A stretch of DNA of 64,000 bases from Lantana camara (Eukaryota; Streptophyta; Magnoliopsida; Lamiales; Verbenaceae), in assembly GCA_037501455.1 (NCBI GenBank), contig CM074857.1:111323501-111387500 (forward strand). The letters run 5' to 3'. A model generated the notes under the pieces. The model was not told where the DNA came from, did not search any database, and saw only the letters and a program-made list of their open reading frames with translations. Made by a program: the position numbers and the translations under genes. Of this stretch, positions 1 through 11,048 are shown one piece after another (within the stretch, counting starts at the first letter, position 1; each line of letters opens with the position of its first letter).

Positions 1-2757
1 TTGAGAGTCGTGGCCTTTGCTAAAAGGGGCTATGGCTCGAGTGGTAGAGTCCGGAACAGGAGGCCAATGTATGGGAAAATTTTGCAAGCTCTATTGTAGA
101 TGGTGAATCCTCAATGAGATGGAATTTCGGGTGCGTGATGACTATGATTCACGAGATCAACAAGTATGCCTATGATACGAAGATTATCTAACCAGATTCC
201 ATATGATCACCCCATCTAAGAGAGAAGTGAAGGAAATCTCGAAAGTACTTTAGTTCAAGGTTTGAATCAACGAAGAGGCGATGATAATCAATGGGACTCA
301 AGGTAAATTAGGTTGCTGAGAGATAAGCAACAAAGATAGTCGAGGACGAGCTTCCAAGTGAACCAAGCTATATGAATTCAAGTTCAGAGTAGAAGATTTG
401 GAATATACTAAGATCAGGGGATAGTGAACAATACAATTCATCAAAGAAGAGCTTTCAACTAAACCAAGCTATTAGAAGTCGAGTTCAAGGTAGAAGGAAA
501 GGAAGAGATGACTTGGGATGCTTCAGATTTCAGATAAGGTGGGTGTTAGATTTGGAAAGATTTAAAGAAAAATCGATCAGTGCGGTGAATACAAATCTAG
601 GGAAGGTAACAATACTAAAGGTTCTATCTTCGGTCGGATTGAAGTTTATTTTCCAGAATTAAGCTGAATTGTCGTGTTGTGAGATCGAATTAGGAGATAT
701 GGAGTAACAACTGGAAACAATAAAGAAAGAAAAAGAGCATTTTGAGGGAAGTTATGTGCTCAAGTGTAACCAATTGGGGGATGATTCCTTCAACCAATTT
801 GAACTCACAAGAATAAACGGAGGGAACTCTGACCAAGGTGATAACTATGGTGAAGATTCGGACAATAATTGGAGATCGATACTTGAAAAAGAAATCAAGA
901 TACCGATTCCATGGGCGTAGAAGAGTTTGGGTTCAAGAATTGCAATCTCGGATCATGGGAACATGTAAGTTGATACAAGAAAACTTTGAAGATTTAGGAG
1001 ATCGTGGGAAAAACAAGAAATAATCAACAAATTCGAGATAAACCCATAATTGAAGAAATGAAGAACAAGTTGTCCAGCTAAAGTTTACCACTATGGTGAC
1101 AGGTGTATCGCATTCACGGCACTTGCATTATACTTCGCCTTAAATTACTTAATCTTCTCTATAAATATGTGCATGCATCTCTACTTGATATAATTGCTCC
1201 AATGTGTCGCATCTTTAATTGGTTGCTACGTTCATTGGCATCTTAACCCAACATGCATTGTTTAGTCTTTACTTGATAGGAAATTTCTCCCACTCCGTTC
1301 ATCGAATGTTACTTCAACCGAGCCACATGCGGATCGAGATAAGAAGAATTTTGGGGTTGCAAAGTGTAGAATGAAAGGGAATAGGAATTCAGAGACTCGG
1401 AAAAGTAGAGACTGGGTTTGGAACGAAAGAAGTAGGTTGCAATACATACTAATCACTTCAAAGTGAATGTGAGTGAGATCACCGGACACATAGATTGGTT
1501 AGAACCACCGATACCGAGGAAGCTAAGTTGAAGAGGTCGAGAATCTTTGATACGAGAGGCTGTAGAACAAGTTCAAAGAGTTAGAATGTAAATTTTAAGG
1601 GGGAGAACCGACCGGGAGATAATTTAAATTTATAGTTGTGCTCGAACGGACTACCTCTAGTAGGAACAACGGAAATGCAAGAATCCACAAGTAACAGGCG
1701 TCTGCAAAGGCTTTAAGAGACAAAGATATGGATTGAATGAGTGTTTGGGAATTGAAACGATAGGATCGGGTAAAGGGTGACCGATGATAACTTCGAGTGC
1801 AGAATCAACGTTGTTGGTACCTTCTTATAGGTCACATACGAACTCAATCGCCTAAGAGTGAAAGGATCTTGTTTTGGATAATGTATTTTATACCATGAAG
1901 ACGATAGGACCATGAAGGAATGGTAAGAAGGGTTGAGTATAATTCATGGAGAAGAATAAATTGATTGTGTCAAGATTGAGTGCATACTCGAGAGTGGAAC
2001 TTTGAACCGTGGGGGGTTTAGTAAGGATAAGAGAATAAATTGTGGATGAAGACCAAGTGATCATTGAAGAATCAAGTATGTCGAAATTTCGAAAGCAAGA
2101 CTCTACGAGCAAAGGAATCTCTAATAAAGAAATCCAACTCCAATTGGATCACTACAATGAAAGACCTCCAGACAATGGTGAACGGTACATTAAACATACA
2201 TATCACATGCATCATGCATTCCTTTAATTATTATTGTAGGTGGTTGCTTGTTATTTGTTAGTTGCTTTTGGAGTGAGGGAGTGCCTTAGTAACACGGTGA
2301 AACGAGGTTCGTGCCGTGCAACGGACCTTGCAACAGGTTTTTGGAGACCGTGTTTTGAAGCTAGTGGCCTTTCAAGAAACCAACTTCAAACCATGAAGTT
2401 GATGTGGTGATAGAAGACCCCATTTGGGGTTGGAGAACGAGTGGTGAAAGTTCGTTAACTACTCCACTTATGATACCGAGTTGTGGGATGGTTAGGATGG
2501 ATTCAAATGGCGAGAGCTGAATCTCATTTTAGACCCTCCTACCGTGCGAGATGTCTGGACTACTCATGGTCGGATGAAGCTCGTGTGTAGCTTGCAGAGA
2601 TCGTTGAAGCCCCTTTGGGCTTGAAGACCCTTCTCCGAACTAATTCCTGTTCGGATGTTGCGAACCCGGCATGGGAAGAACACAGAGAGGTTTTTGCTTA
2701 GAGTCCAAAACTCGAGGCAGTGGGTCTGAGGATACGTCCTTCTTAAGGGGGAGAGTT
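1..2757 (+). mobile_element. 3' part of internal region of a gypsy-type element, no intact ORF
   Basis: This purine-rich DNA lies directly upstream of a polypurine tract and an LTR start, so I read it as the 3' end of the internal region of a + strand element that begins left of the window. No open frame longer than about 75 codons is present and I recognise no pol domain. An imperfect direct repeat is visible: the words around 349-396 (gagcttccaagtgaacc) recur around 449-497. It is either a heavily decayed pol and 3' UTR or a non-coding LARD-like interior. The lineage is not certain; LTRs starting TGTGACACCCC are commonly seen in chromovirus-type (Tekay/Del-like) gypsy elements. Confidence 0.6.
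2744..2755 (+). other. Polypurine tract before LTR
   Basis: A purine run (taagggggagag) sits two bases before the LTR start TGTGACACCCC. This is the usual primer site for plus-strand DNA synthesis and fixes the element's orientation as +. Confidence 0.75.
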
Positions 2758-3602
2758 TGTGACACCCCGTTTTTTCGGTAAGCCAGGTACGACGTCACGA
2801 GAGAGTTTAATTCAGTAATTATGTGATTTATGTGACGTCGCATGGCATACGTGCCAACGTGAAATTTATTTTAGTTACGTGCGCTTTAGAGTTTATTTAA
2901 ATTGTGCTTGGACTCAATTGTTCAATATTTGCAAGTTAGGGACCTAATTTTAATTAGGGTGTTTTGGGCCATTCATGGCTATCTTAACCTCGGGGATTCG
3001 AATTCGAATCCCAACCTTACCATTGAGTTCGTTTCGATGATTCGGATTCAACAGATTAACCTTTATTTTCTAAAGCCATTTGATTACCCTACCGTTTTAA
3101 AATCCGATACGAATGGATCGGATACCGTTTGACCCTGCCAATTTCAACCGAACCGTTTGCTCGGCCCTAAAAAGGGTCAAGCCTCTTCTTTCCTCCCTCA
3201 TTGATCGATCAGTAAGAGAGAAGAGAGAAAGGAGAAGGAATTTTCTCCCCTTTGGCCCCATGCCTCTCGAGCTCGAGCGAGCAAGATCCAGCCGTTCGAT
3301 CAACGACCCAAGTTAAGATTTGTACTCTACTCATTATGTGCTTCGATTTAACTCCTCTTTCGTACCTCGGATTTGTGCCTACGTGTTATTTGGGAAAATT
3401 AGTGAATAGTATCGGGTTAGGGATTTATGTGTTCGGGCTCGTTTTGGGAGCTCTAACTTGCAAATATGTGATCTACGTATTGAATATGCTCTGTGGTGTG
3501 ATTTTCGTGTGTTGGAGTTTTGTGTGTGGCCGTGTGTGTGAGTGCTTTGCTCCCTTTTCTGCCATGTCTGCTGCTGTTGAGCTTTTTCAAGCAGGATGGG
3601 TC

Positions 3603-3861
3603 GAAACGGCCGTTTCAGGTTGACCTTGCAGCTCCGAACGGCCGTTTGCGTGAGGTTCACGCGCGGCAGCAAGGGCCAGAACGGTCGTTCCGAGTTTTGG
3701 CCTGTGGCCGAAATGTCCGTTCCGGGGTGTTTCGCCTGGGGACAGAAGGCCCCCAAATGACCGTTTCCACTTTGTTCAGTGGGTCCGAACGATCGTTTGG
3801 GAGCTGGCTGCCTTCCAACCATTTTGCTAAATAGCCATTTTCGCTCGGGAATGGTCCGTTC
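3603..3861. repeat. Array of about seven short palindromes (consensus GAACGGCCGTTC) inside the LTR
   Basis: Copies are seen at 3603-3616 (perfect GAAACGGCCGTTTC), 3636-3647, 3679-3690, 3710-3723, 3755-3766, 3787-3798 and 3849-3861. They are spaced roughly 30-60 bp apart, and the DNA between them is unrelated. Each arm carries AACGG or ATGNC-type words. The neighbouring LTR families have comparable arrays with other palindromes, so the design rather than the sequence looks conserved. Confidence 0.75.
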
Positions 3862-4657
3862 TCGTTCGTGCTTGCTTGTACGTGTGGTGCATGACCTTTA
3901 CATGTTTTTAATTTGTGTTTCTTGCTCTTTATGACTTGTTTCCCGTTTTAACGCATGTTTCAATATGAATTTGTATATGTGCCAATACGTGAGACATTAA
4001 TTAAGCACATGAACACGATCACACCATTCCATGACATCCTTATAATTTATTTTGTATTGATTCATGCCATAACATATACGCCACTTCATAAACATTTGTC
4101 GTGCGTCCTACTTGGTTCCATTTTGAGCCGTGTTTCATTTCTTGTACAGTAATCTCCTCGTTGGGGACTTTCCAATCTTGTAGCTTCTCTATTGGTCCTT
4201 CTTGCACAAGGAGGTAAGGGTTTTCTTTTATAAACGACCTATAACATTGCATGCTCTAAATAAGCTAAATGATTTTTCATATTAAACAAGTCGTATCTTT
4301 TATACCGGTTATGTACCGGAAATGCTTTATAAATTGCATAGTGTTAACCCTGAGCCTATTTTGCAAGATCCTGATTGCCCCCGACTCTCTAGCACTGGGC
4401 TAGCCGGTGTGGATTCTTGTACCTGTTCTTGGGGCCCAGAGGCTTGTGTATTGAGGGAATCGGGGAGGTATCAGGCCGCGGTGAACTCTTGCACAAGTCC
4501 CATCCTATTGGAGCAGCCCGGATATCTGCCAGAAGGTTTGGTAGAAGATGGGATTCCGGTCTAGGGGAGTCATGAACCCCCCACCAGATCACCCTATCCT
4601 GGATGGCTAGGGTTAGCTACCCGAACCATCACCGAAGAAGGAGGTTAACCTGTACTT

Positions 4658-4662
4658 GTTTT
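4658..4662 (+). repeat. Target site duplication GTTTT, left copy (Copia-A)
   Basis: GTTTT at 4658-4662 is repeated at 14682-14686 directly outside the two LTRs. This defines the insertion precisely. Confidence 0.95.
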
Positions 4663-6584
4663 TGTTGGAAAACACGAATCAGAAAACAGCGGAATTTAAA
4701 AATTTTTCCCAACAACAGGATCTAGGACTCGTAATCGTGTAACCAAATTCGTAAAGATAGAAAACTTACTTTTCTTTTGTTCTTTCTTGAAGCGTTTCAA
4801 GCCACCCAAGAACGCTCTTCTCGCGGCTTGATCCCCTCTCCTTGGTAAAGCTCGAATCTTCAAACTTCTAACTTGAAGTCTCTAGAGAAAGTCCACCAAC
4901 TTGATCACAATCTAACTAGTAAGGATGCTAGTTCTCTAGTTAGTGTTTAGGCTTAACCTAGGGTTTAATTTAATCTTGGAGAAAGGAAGGTGTTCAACAC
5001 ATGAACCAAGAATTGTCTATTAGCTCTAAAGGGGAGCATGATAGGAAAGGGGAGGGGCGGCCGAACCTAGTCCTTATGGACAAAGGATTTGGTCCCTCTC
5101 TCTCCTATTACTTGATCATCAAGTATTTTCCAACTTTGACTTTGAATTCTAATTCAAGTCAACTTTTAAGAGAGCCAAAAAAATATCCAAACTATTTTTG
5201 GATAATTTTATACTTTATTTATTATAAAATAAATAACTTATTTTTATCTAATTAATTAATTCGTAATTAATTAACTAGATTATTTTCTTCAAAATTAGAC
5301 TTTCTTTTTAATTCAAAATTAAACCAAAGTCTATTAAATAATTAACTAATTAATTATTTAATATATATAATATATATATATACACACACAGTGACACGTG
5401 TCACTCACGTGAGCCACACGTGTGACTTCACACGTGTGGAACCCTCTTGGCCCGATTAACTCGTTTAATCATTTTCAAGCCTCAACTCATGTAACCAAGT
5501 TGTTGTGTGTGACCCTCTAGGTTCTCAATTCAATTAGCAGTGACCCTAATTAATTAATTCACTAATTAATTAATCAGTCCACAGATTAAACGACCATAGT
5601 CTAGCAACAGGTGTTTAACCCCTAGCTGAATTGGAATGTTCGGATTCGACAGAACCTTTAAGTCATTGATTCATGTGAGATACAATCCTCCTACTTACTA
5701 TCTCTCAACCAAGATCTAGGGCAAGGGAATAATCAGAACCCTAATAATCCGGTCTTAAAGCTAAGTGCATTTCATATCCATTTGATCTCAATCCAAGAAA
5801 CCCTTTTCTTGATGTCTTGATCTACTGCCTTGGCCAAGGACTCCATATGGCATATGAATGACTTACACAATAAGAGATCACCTTGCAAATGCAAGTGTAG
5901 GTCCTTTCTTGATTCTCATTCACTTTCATGAGTCACTTGTGCAGCCCCAGCATAAGCCTTGAATCAGTTGTCTAAGGCGACACCCTTTAAAGCTTATACC
6001 TAAGACTACAGAGTTAACTCATAAAGTGACAAGGAACCTCAAGTCTAAGGATCAATTAATCACATCAATGACTCGTGAGATATTTCCTAATCTGGAAGTT
6101 TCCATTTCCTGAAATATAAACTTCCTTTCCCATTTAGGAATCTTCTCACACGGAGCACCTCAGTGAACTTACTTATTAAAGTAAGCACCCTCATGTATCA
6201 CGCACGTATCAACTATACACTTTGCACCTCCATGAAACAAGGTGGTCCTTCTTAAGGGCGTGATCCCACAAGCAAGCCTTAGAGGAGTCAGGTTGACACT
6301 CCCACTGTCTGTAGGACTCATCGGCTTAGAGTATTTTACTAATCATGACTTATGTGATATAGGGCTCGTTTCATGAACCATTTCACCTAAATGGTAGAGT
6401 CCTATAGTCATCAGGATTAGGGGAGTTCTCATACATGCACAGCTAAAGTAAACGCATACCAAACAAGAGCATATAAAGAAGTGTTGCCTTAATTCGTTAT
6501 TTCATTCAAAGATTGTCTGTGATTACAATAAGGAAAAGCACAAAGCGGATATACAATCGGCTTTCTAGGGTACTATTCCTAACA
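4663..6584 (-). repeat. Copia-A 3' LTR (1922 bp)
   Basis: It is almost identical to 12774-14681. The sole length difference is 14 bp in the CACGTG cluster, where this copy has one extra unit. It also carries an 84-codon frame at 5001-5255, identical in the other LTR but lost in the solo LTR at 39000-40955, so I do not call it a gene. Confidence 0.95.
5395..5436. promoter_or_regulatory. Cluster of four CACGTG (G-box) palindromes in Copia-A LTR
   Basis: CACGTG occurs at 5395-5400, 5406-5411, 5417-5422 and 5431-5436. The 5' LTR has three copies (13506, 13517, 13528) and the solo LTR has seven (39725-39807). CACGTG is the established core site of plant bZIP and bHLH factors; binding here is inferred. 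Confidence 0.7.
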
Positions 6585-6599
6585 ATCTCCCACTTGCCC
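6585..6599 (-). other. Copia-A polypurine tract
   Basis: In element sense the sequence reads GGGCAAGTGGGAGAT and directly precedes the 3' LTR, as expected for the plus-strand primer of Copia elements. It starts just after the pol stop codon at 6601-6603. Confidence 0.9.
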
Positions 6600-6600
6600 G

Positions 6601-8727
6601 TCAAAGCCATTCTAAAGCTACTCTAAGTCCCATCTTCTGAAGATGACCTTGGAAAGCTTCTCGACTAAGGGGTTTAGTAAGTGGATCTGCCACGTTCTCT
6701 GCTGATGTGACCCTCTCAATTTGCACATCTCCTCTTTTGACAATATCACGGATTAGGTGATACTTCCTCATAATGTGCTTGGTCCGTTGGTGAGATCTTG
6801 GTTCTCTTGCTTGAGCAACCGCCCCAGTGTTGTCACAAAACACAGTAATGGGGTCTTTCATGCTAGGAACAACATTCAACTCTTGAATGAAGTTTCTAAT
6901 CCAAACACCTTCATTAGCTGCATCATTTGCAGCTAAGTATTCGGCCTCAGTGGTCGAATCCCCAGTGGCTGTTTGCTTGGAACTCTTCCAACTCACTGCT
7001 CTGCCGTTTAGGCAGAAAATGTATCCTGACATTGACTTAAAATCATCTAAGTCAGATGCAAAGCTTGCATCGCAGTATCCTTCGACAGTAAGATCTTTTT
7101 GACCTCCGTAAACTAAGAATAAATCTTTAGTACTTTTCAAGTACTTAAGAATATTCTTCACGGCAGCCCAGTGACCATCTCCAGGGTCAGATTGGAAACG
7201 ACTTGTCACACTAAGTGCATAAGCCACATCCGGTCGAGTACATAACATTGCATACATTATGCTACCTATTGCTGACGCATAAGGTGTATGAGTCATTCTC
7301 TTCTTCTCAAGGTTAGTCTTAGGACACATCTTCTTTGTAAGACATGTTCCTACACTCATAGGAAGGTTCTTAACCTTTGCTGACTCCATATTGAATCTCT
7401 TCAATATTTTGTCAATGTACATCGACTGTGACAGTCCTATTAACCTTCTAGATCTATCTCTATAGATTTTAATTCCAAGGATATAGGACGCATCACCAAG
7501 ATCTTTCATCTCGAATTGGTTCGATAACCATAACTTAGTCACTTTCATGTCATCCTTCGAATTCCCAATAAGAAGGATGTCATCAACATAAAGTACTAAG
7601 AATTGCACTGAGGTCTCCAATTCCTTTTTATACACACATGATTCATTCGAAATTTGGATGAAGCCAAACGCTTTGACCGATTCATCAAATCGAATGTTCC
7701 AATTCCTAGAAGCCTGTTTCAATCCATAGATTGATCTTTGGAGTTTGCAAACCTTTTGCTCACTCCCACTAAATGTGAAACCTATGGGTTGCTCCATATA
7801 AATGTCTTTGTCAATGTCACCATTGAGAAAGGCAGTTTTCACATCCATTTGCCATATCTCATAGTCATAATATGCAGCAATGGCAAGCATGATTCGAATG
7901 GACTTTTGCATTGCAACTGGTGAAAAGGTTTCGTCAAAGTCCACGCCGGGTCTTTGAGTGAATCCTTTTGCTACCAGTCTTGCTTTGTAGGCTGCAATGC
8001 TTCCATCAACTCCAAGCTTTCTCTTAAAGATCCATTTGCAACCTATGGGTTTGACCCCATCAGGCAAATCTACCAAGGTCCAAACTTGGTTGGAGTTCAT
8101 GGAGTCCATTTCGGATTTCATGGCTTCTATCCACTGTTCAGAGTCAGAATCTGAAAGTGCCTCCTCATATGTTAAAGGATCATTATCCTTTTGAGAGATT
8201 TCATGGAAGAATCCATACCATCTCTCCGGCTGTCTAGGAGTGCATTCAGAACGCCTTAGAGGAGGATTTACATGTGTATCGAAATTCGTGATTGGTTGTG
8301 GTTGATCAGAGTGGGACGTTTCTTCAGTGGGTGGTATGGGGTCACTTTGTACTTCTTCTAATTCTATGATCTTGCCTTTCTTTTCTTTAAGGAACGGTTC
8401 CTCCAGAAAAGTAGCATTTCTGGAAACAAACACCTTTTGCTCAGATTGATCATAGAAGTAGTATCCTATGGATTCCTTAGGATAACCTACAAAGTAGCAT
8501 AAGTTAGAACGAGATTCTAACTTATCTCCCACTGTCCTCTTCACGTAAGCAGGACAACCCCAAATTCTTAAGTAAGAATAACTAGGGATTTTACCATGCC
8601 ACATTTCATAGGGCGTCTTGGGGACTGACTTAGAGGGAACAAGATTCAGAATCTTTGCTGCACTTTCTAGGGCATAACCCCAGAAAGAAGGTGGTAAGTC
8701 AGTGAAACTCATCATGGAACGAACCAT
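6601..8727 (-). pseudogene. Copia-A pol, C-terminal part: integrase end, reverse transcriptase, RNase H
   Basis: This open stretch is 708 codons long and encodes the C-terminal integrase region, a Copia reverse transcriptase with the catalytic YVDD box (7579-7590), and RNase H ending near the motif TKHI. It makes cDNA from element RNA and removes the RNA strand, inside the virus-like particle. It is in the same frame as the gag and integrase stretches upstream. Position 8727 is just the first Met after a premature TGA at 8857-8859, so the true reading starts in gag at 10521. Apart from that TGA and another at 9565-9567 no break is seen here, so decay is very recent. The window has no second full copy that could supply the proteins in trans. 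Confidence 0.93.
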
Positions 8728-8856
8728 ATCAAGTAGGGTTCGATTCCTTCTCTCAGAAACTCCATTAAGCTGAGGAGTTCCCGGAGGAGTCCACTGAGAG
8801 ATAATCCCATTATCTTTGAGATGATTAAGGAATTCTTCACTGAGATATTCGTCTCC

Positions 8857-9555
8857 TCAATCAGATCGAAGTGCTTTTATCTTGTGACCAGTTTGGTTCT
8901 CAACCTCCTTTTGAAATTCTAAGAATTTCTCAAAAGCTTCAGATTTATACTTCATTAAGTATACATAACCATACCGACTAAAGTCATCAGTAAAGGTTAT
9001 GAAGTACTGATGATTGTTTCTAGTGCTTACACTAAGCGGTCCACAAACATCAGCATGGATCAAATCCAAAACCTTAGTGGCACGTTCTACAGTTCCTTTA
9101 AAAGGGACTTTGGACATTTTTCCTTTGAGACAGGATTCGCAAGAAGTTAACTCTTTGAGATCATTTTCAGAGAATGATCCTAAAGTGTTTATCTTGCTAA
9201 TTCTGTTCTTGGAAATGTGTCCTAATCTAGCGTGCCATAAGGGAGCTGAAACTTTGTCATCTCTCTTACGCTTTGTTTCTCGTTGTATATTCATAATATT
9301 GATATTTTGAGTTAGGTAAAGTCCATTACTTAGAGTACCGATATGAACGGAAGAGTTGTTCCGTTTGATAAAGTATTTACCATTCTTAATATAAGTTTCA
9401 TAACCTTCACAATCTAATATTGGAACTGAAATTATATTTCGAATAATGGTCGGTACATAAAGGACTTTGTTTAATACTAACTCAAAACTACCTAAATCTA
9501 ATCTAATTGTGCCTAAAGCTCGAGCTTCAACGTTTGAGCCATCGCCGATCTTCAA
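8857..9555 (-). pseudogene. Copia-A pol, middle part: pre-integrase zinc domain and integrase core start
   Basis: This 232-codon stretch carries the zinc-binding HHCC domain (His108, His113, Cys139, Cys142 counted from the Met at 9555) and the start of the integrase catalytic core. Asp169 lies in HADV and the second acidic residue in RSD directly precedes the stop. The TGA at 8857-8859 cuts the core in half; the downstream frame continues with the expected integrase sequence, including the region of the third acidic residue. Integrase inserts the cDNA into host DNA. The stretch is in frame with gag upstream, separated by one TGA at 9565-9567. Confidence 0.92.
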
Positions 9556-9564
9556 GACACATTC

Positions 9565-10521
9565 TCATTCTTTGAGTTGTTGGACTTCACTTAGCATCTG
9601 TACATCATTACAGATATGAGTCCCACAACCGGTATCAAGTACCCAAGAACTAGAATTAATAGAAAGATTCACTTCAACGAGAAAGATACCTTTCTTTAGA
9701 GTAGCCTTGTACTCTGGGCAGTTTCTCCTCCAATGTCCCGCTTTGCCACAATGGAAGCAAACATCCTCTTTCTGATCACGCTTCTTCTTTTGGGCCTTCC
9801 CCTTCGAAATGCCACCAGTGGGCCTAAGGGGTTTCTTCTTCTTCTTTTGGGCTTTCTTGCCCTTACCTTTAGAAGGCCCAGAAGAGGAAGATGGAGCATT
9901 CACCATCAAAACCTTATTGTCCTTCTTGATCGTGCTTTCAGCAGTCACAAGCTGACTAATCAGCTCAGCTACAGTAGCACCAGCATGATTCATGTTGAAG
10001 TTAAGGACAAATGGGTTGAATGATGGTGGGAGCGAAGCTAGCAACAAATCCACTGAAAGCTCATCTTTCAGTGGCATGTCCATGGAGGCAAGTTTCTCAG
10101 TAAGGGCAAGAAACTTGAGTCCATATTCATGGACACTTGAACCTTCCCTCATTCTTAAGTGGAACAATTCCTTTGAAGTGTTATACCTTGTAACACGTTC
10201 ATGAGGGCGGTAAAGTTGCTCTAAGTGGTCGTAAATCTCCCAAGCAAATTCCATGGCCTCATGTTGTCTTTGCAAGTCCGGAGACATGTTAGCCAACATA
10301 AGGCAACGGGCTTGGAGATTATCATCCTTCCACTTCTGAATCGCATCCCGCTCGGCCCGAGTGGGAGCCTCCCCTTCGGGACTGGGCTCCCCTTCGAAGA
10401 GAACATAAGTTCTCTTCTCAGAATCTAAAATGATTTTTAGATTCCTCAGCCAATCAGAATAGTTGGGACCAGTCAACTTGTTTGACTCGAGGATCGATAC
10501 AAGAGGGTTTTTGGTTGCCAT
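9565..10521 (-). CDS. Copia-A gag and protease start
   Basis: The 318-codon frame begins with a good ATG (MATKNPLVS). Residues 1-200 form the Copia gag capsid region, a lysine-rich stretch spans about 218-250, a CCHC zinc knuckle lies at 255-268 (CFHCGKAGHWRRNC), and the protease active-site motif LDTGCG lies at 295-300. It then stops at TGA 9565-9567 while the same frame continues into integrase. In an intact element gag-pol would be one polyprotein, so the stop separates gag plus a protease fragment from the rest. Gag packages the RNA in cytoplasmic particles. The ATG was chosen because upstream codons lack homology and the 2.2-kb leader precedes it. Confidence 0.93.
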   Translation of the reverse strand: MATKNPLVSILESNKLTGPNYSDWLRNLKIILDSEKRTYVLFEGEPSPEGEAPTRAERDAIQKWKDDNLQARCLMLANMSPDLQRQHEAMEFAWEIYDHLEQLYRPHERVTRYNTSKELFHLRMREGSSVHEYGLKFLALTEKLASMDMPLKDELSVDLLLASLPPSFNPFVLNFNMNHAGATVAELISQLVTAESTIKKDNKVLMVNAPSSSSGPSKGKGKKAQKKKKKPLRPTGGISKGKAQKKKRDQKEDVCFHCGKAGHWRRNCPEYKATLKKGIFLVEVNLSINSSSWVLDTGCGTHICNDVQMLSEVQQLKE

Positions 10522-10727
10522 TTCAAAACACGTAGAGAATCACAGAATCTACGACCTAAATGGTAAAACAGAGAACTAGTGAGCATGCTGAATTATAACG
10601 ATATACAAAAGATAAGCTCTTTAATCTATTGTAGCTCCCACTGTTTTTCAAAGATCTAGAATTCCCAAAGATCTAAGAGGAACACGTTTCCCAATGGGTA
10701 CTAAGATCCTAGGCATTTTACCTCGAA

Positions 10728-11048
10728 CCCACGACTCGCGGACATTCTAAGTAAGAACCCTAGGTAGGTACAACTTACCAATTCTAACACCTTTAGAACT
10801 CTTAGTAATTGTTTTTGCATCACCTATCTTTCAATATGGACCCACGACTCGTGCGACATCCATATTTACTTAGGCGTTAAGCTAGACCCATCAATCATAA
10901 GATCATGACCAAAACTTAGTTCGAACGACCCACGACTCGCGGACATCGCCCATGCTAAAATTGACCACGAAATATTGATCATTTGAAATGATTAATTAGG
11001 TAACTAAGAACTAATAAGCTCCACTAGCTATCCCACGACTCGCGGACA
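10728..11048 (-). repeat. Four dispersed copies of a 17-nt leader motif
   Basis: The + strand word CCCACGACTCGCGGACA occurs at 10728-10744, 10930-10946 and 11032-11048, with a variant (CCCACGACTCGTGCGACA) at 10841-10858. Spacing is 89-113 bp. The variant copy is flanked by a perfect 8-bp inverted repeat (AATATGGA / TCCATATT) and the fourth by TAGCTAT / ATAACTA, so the motif would sit in a hairpin loop. Its role is unknown; a packaging, dimerisation or translation signal is possible because it lies just upstream of gag. Confidence 0.7.

Noticed and set aside
3379..3834. Overlapping 147-codon minus and 104-codon plus frames
   Set aside because: They lie in the GC-rich palindrome array of an LTR; the frames are open because of composition and match no protein I know.
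5001..5255. 84-codon frame repeated identically at 13112-13366
   Set aside because: The identity only reflects the two young LTRs; in the solo LTR at 39000 the frame is shifted and stopped, so there is no selection on it.
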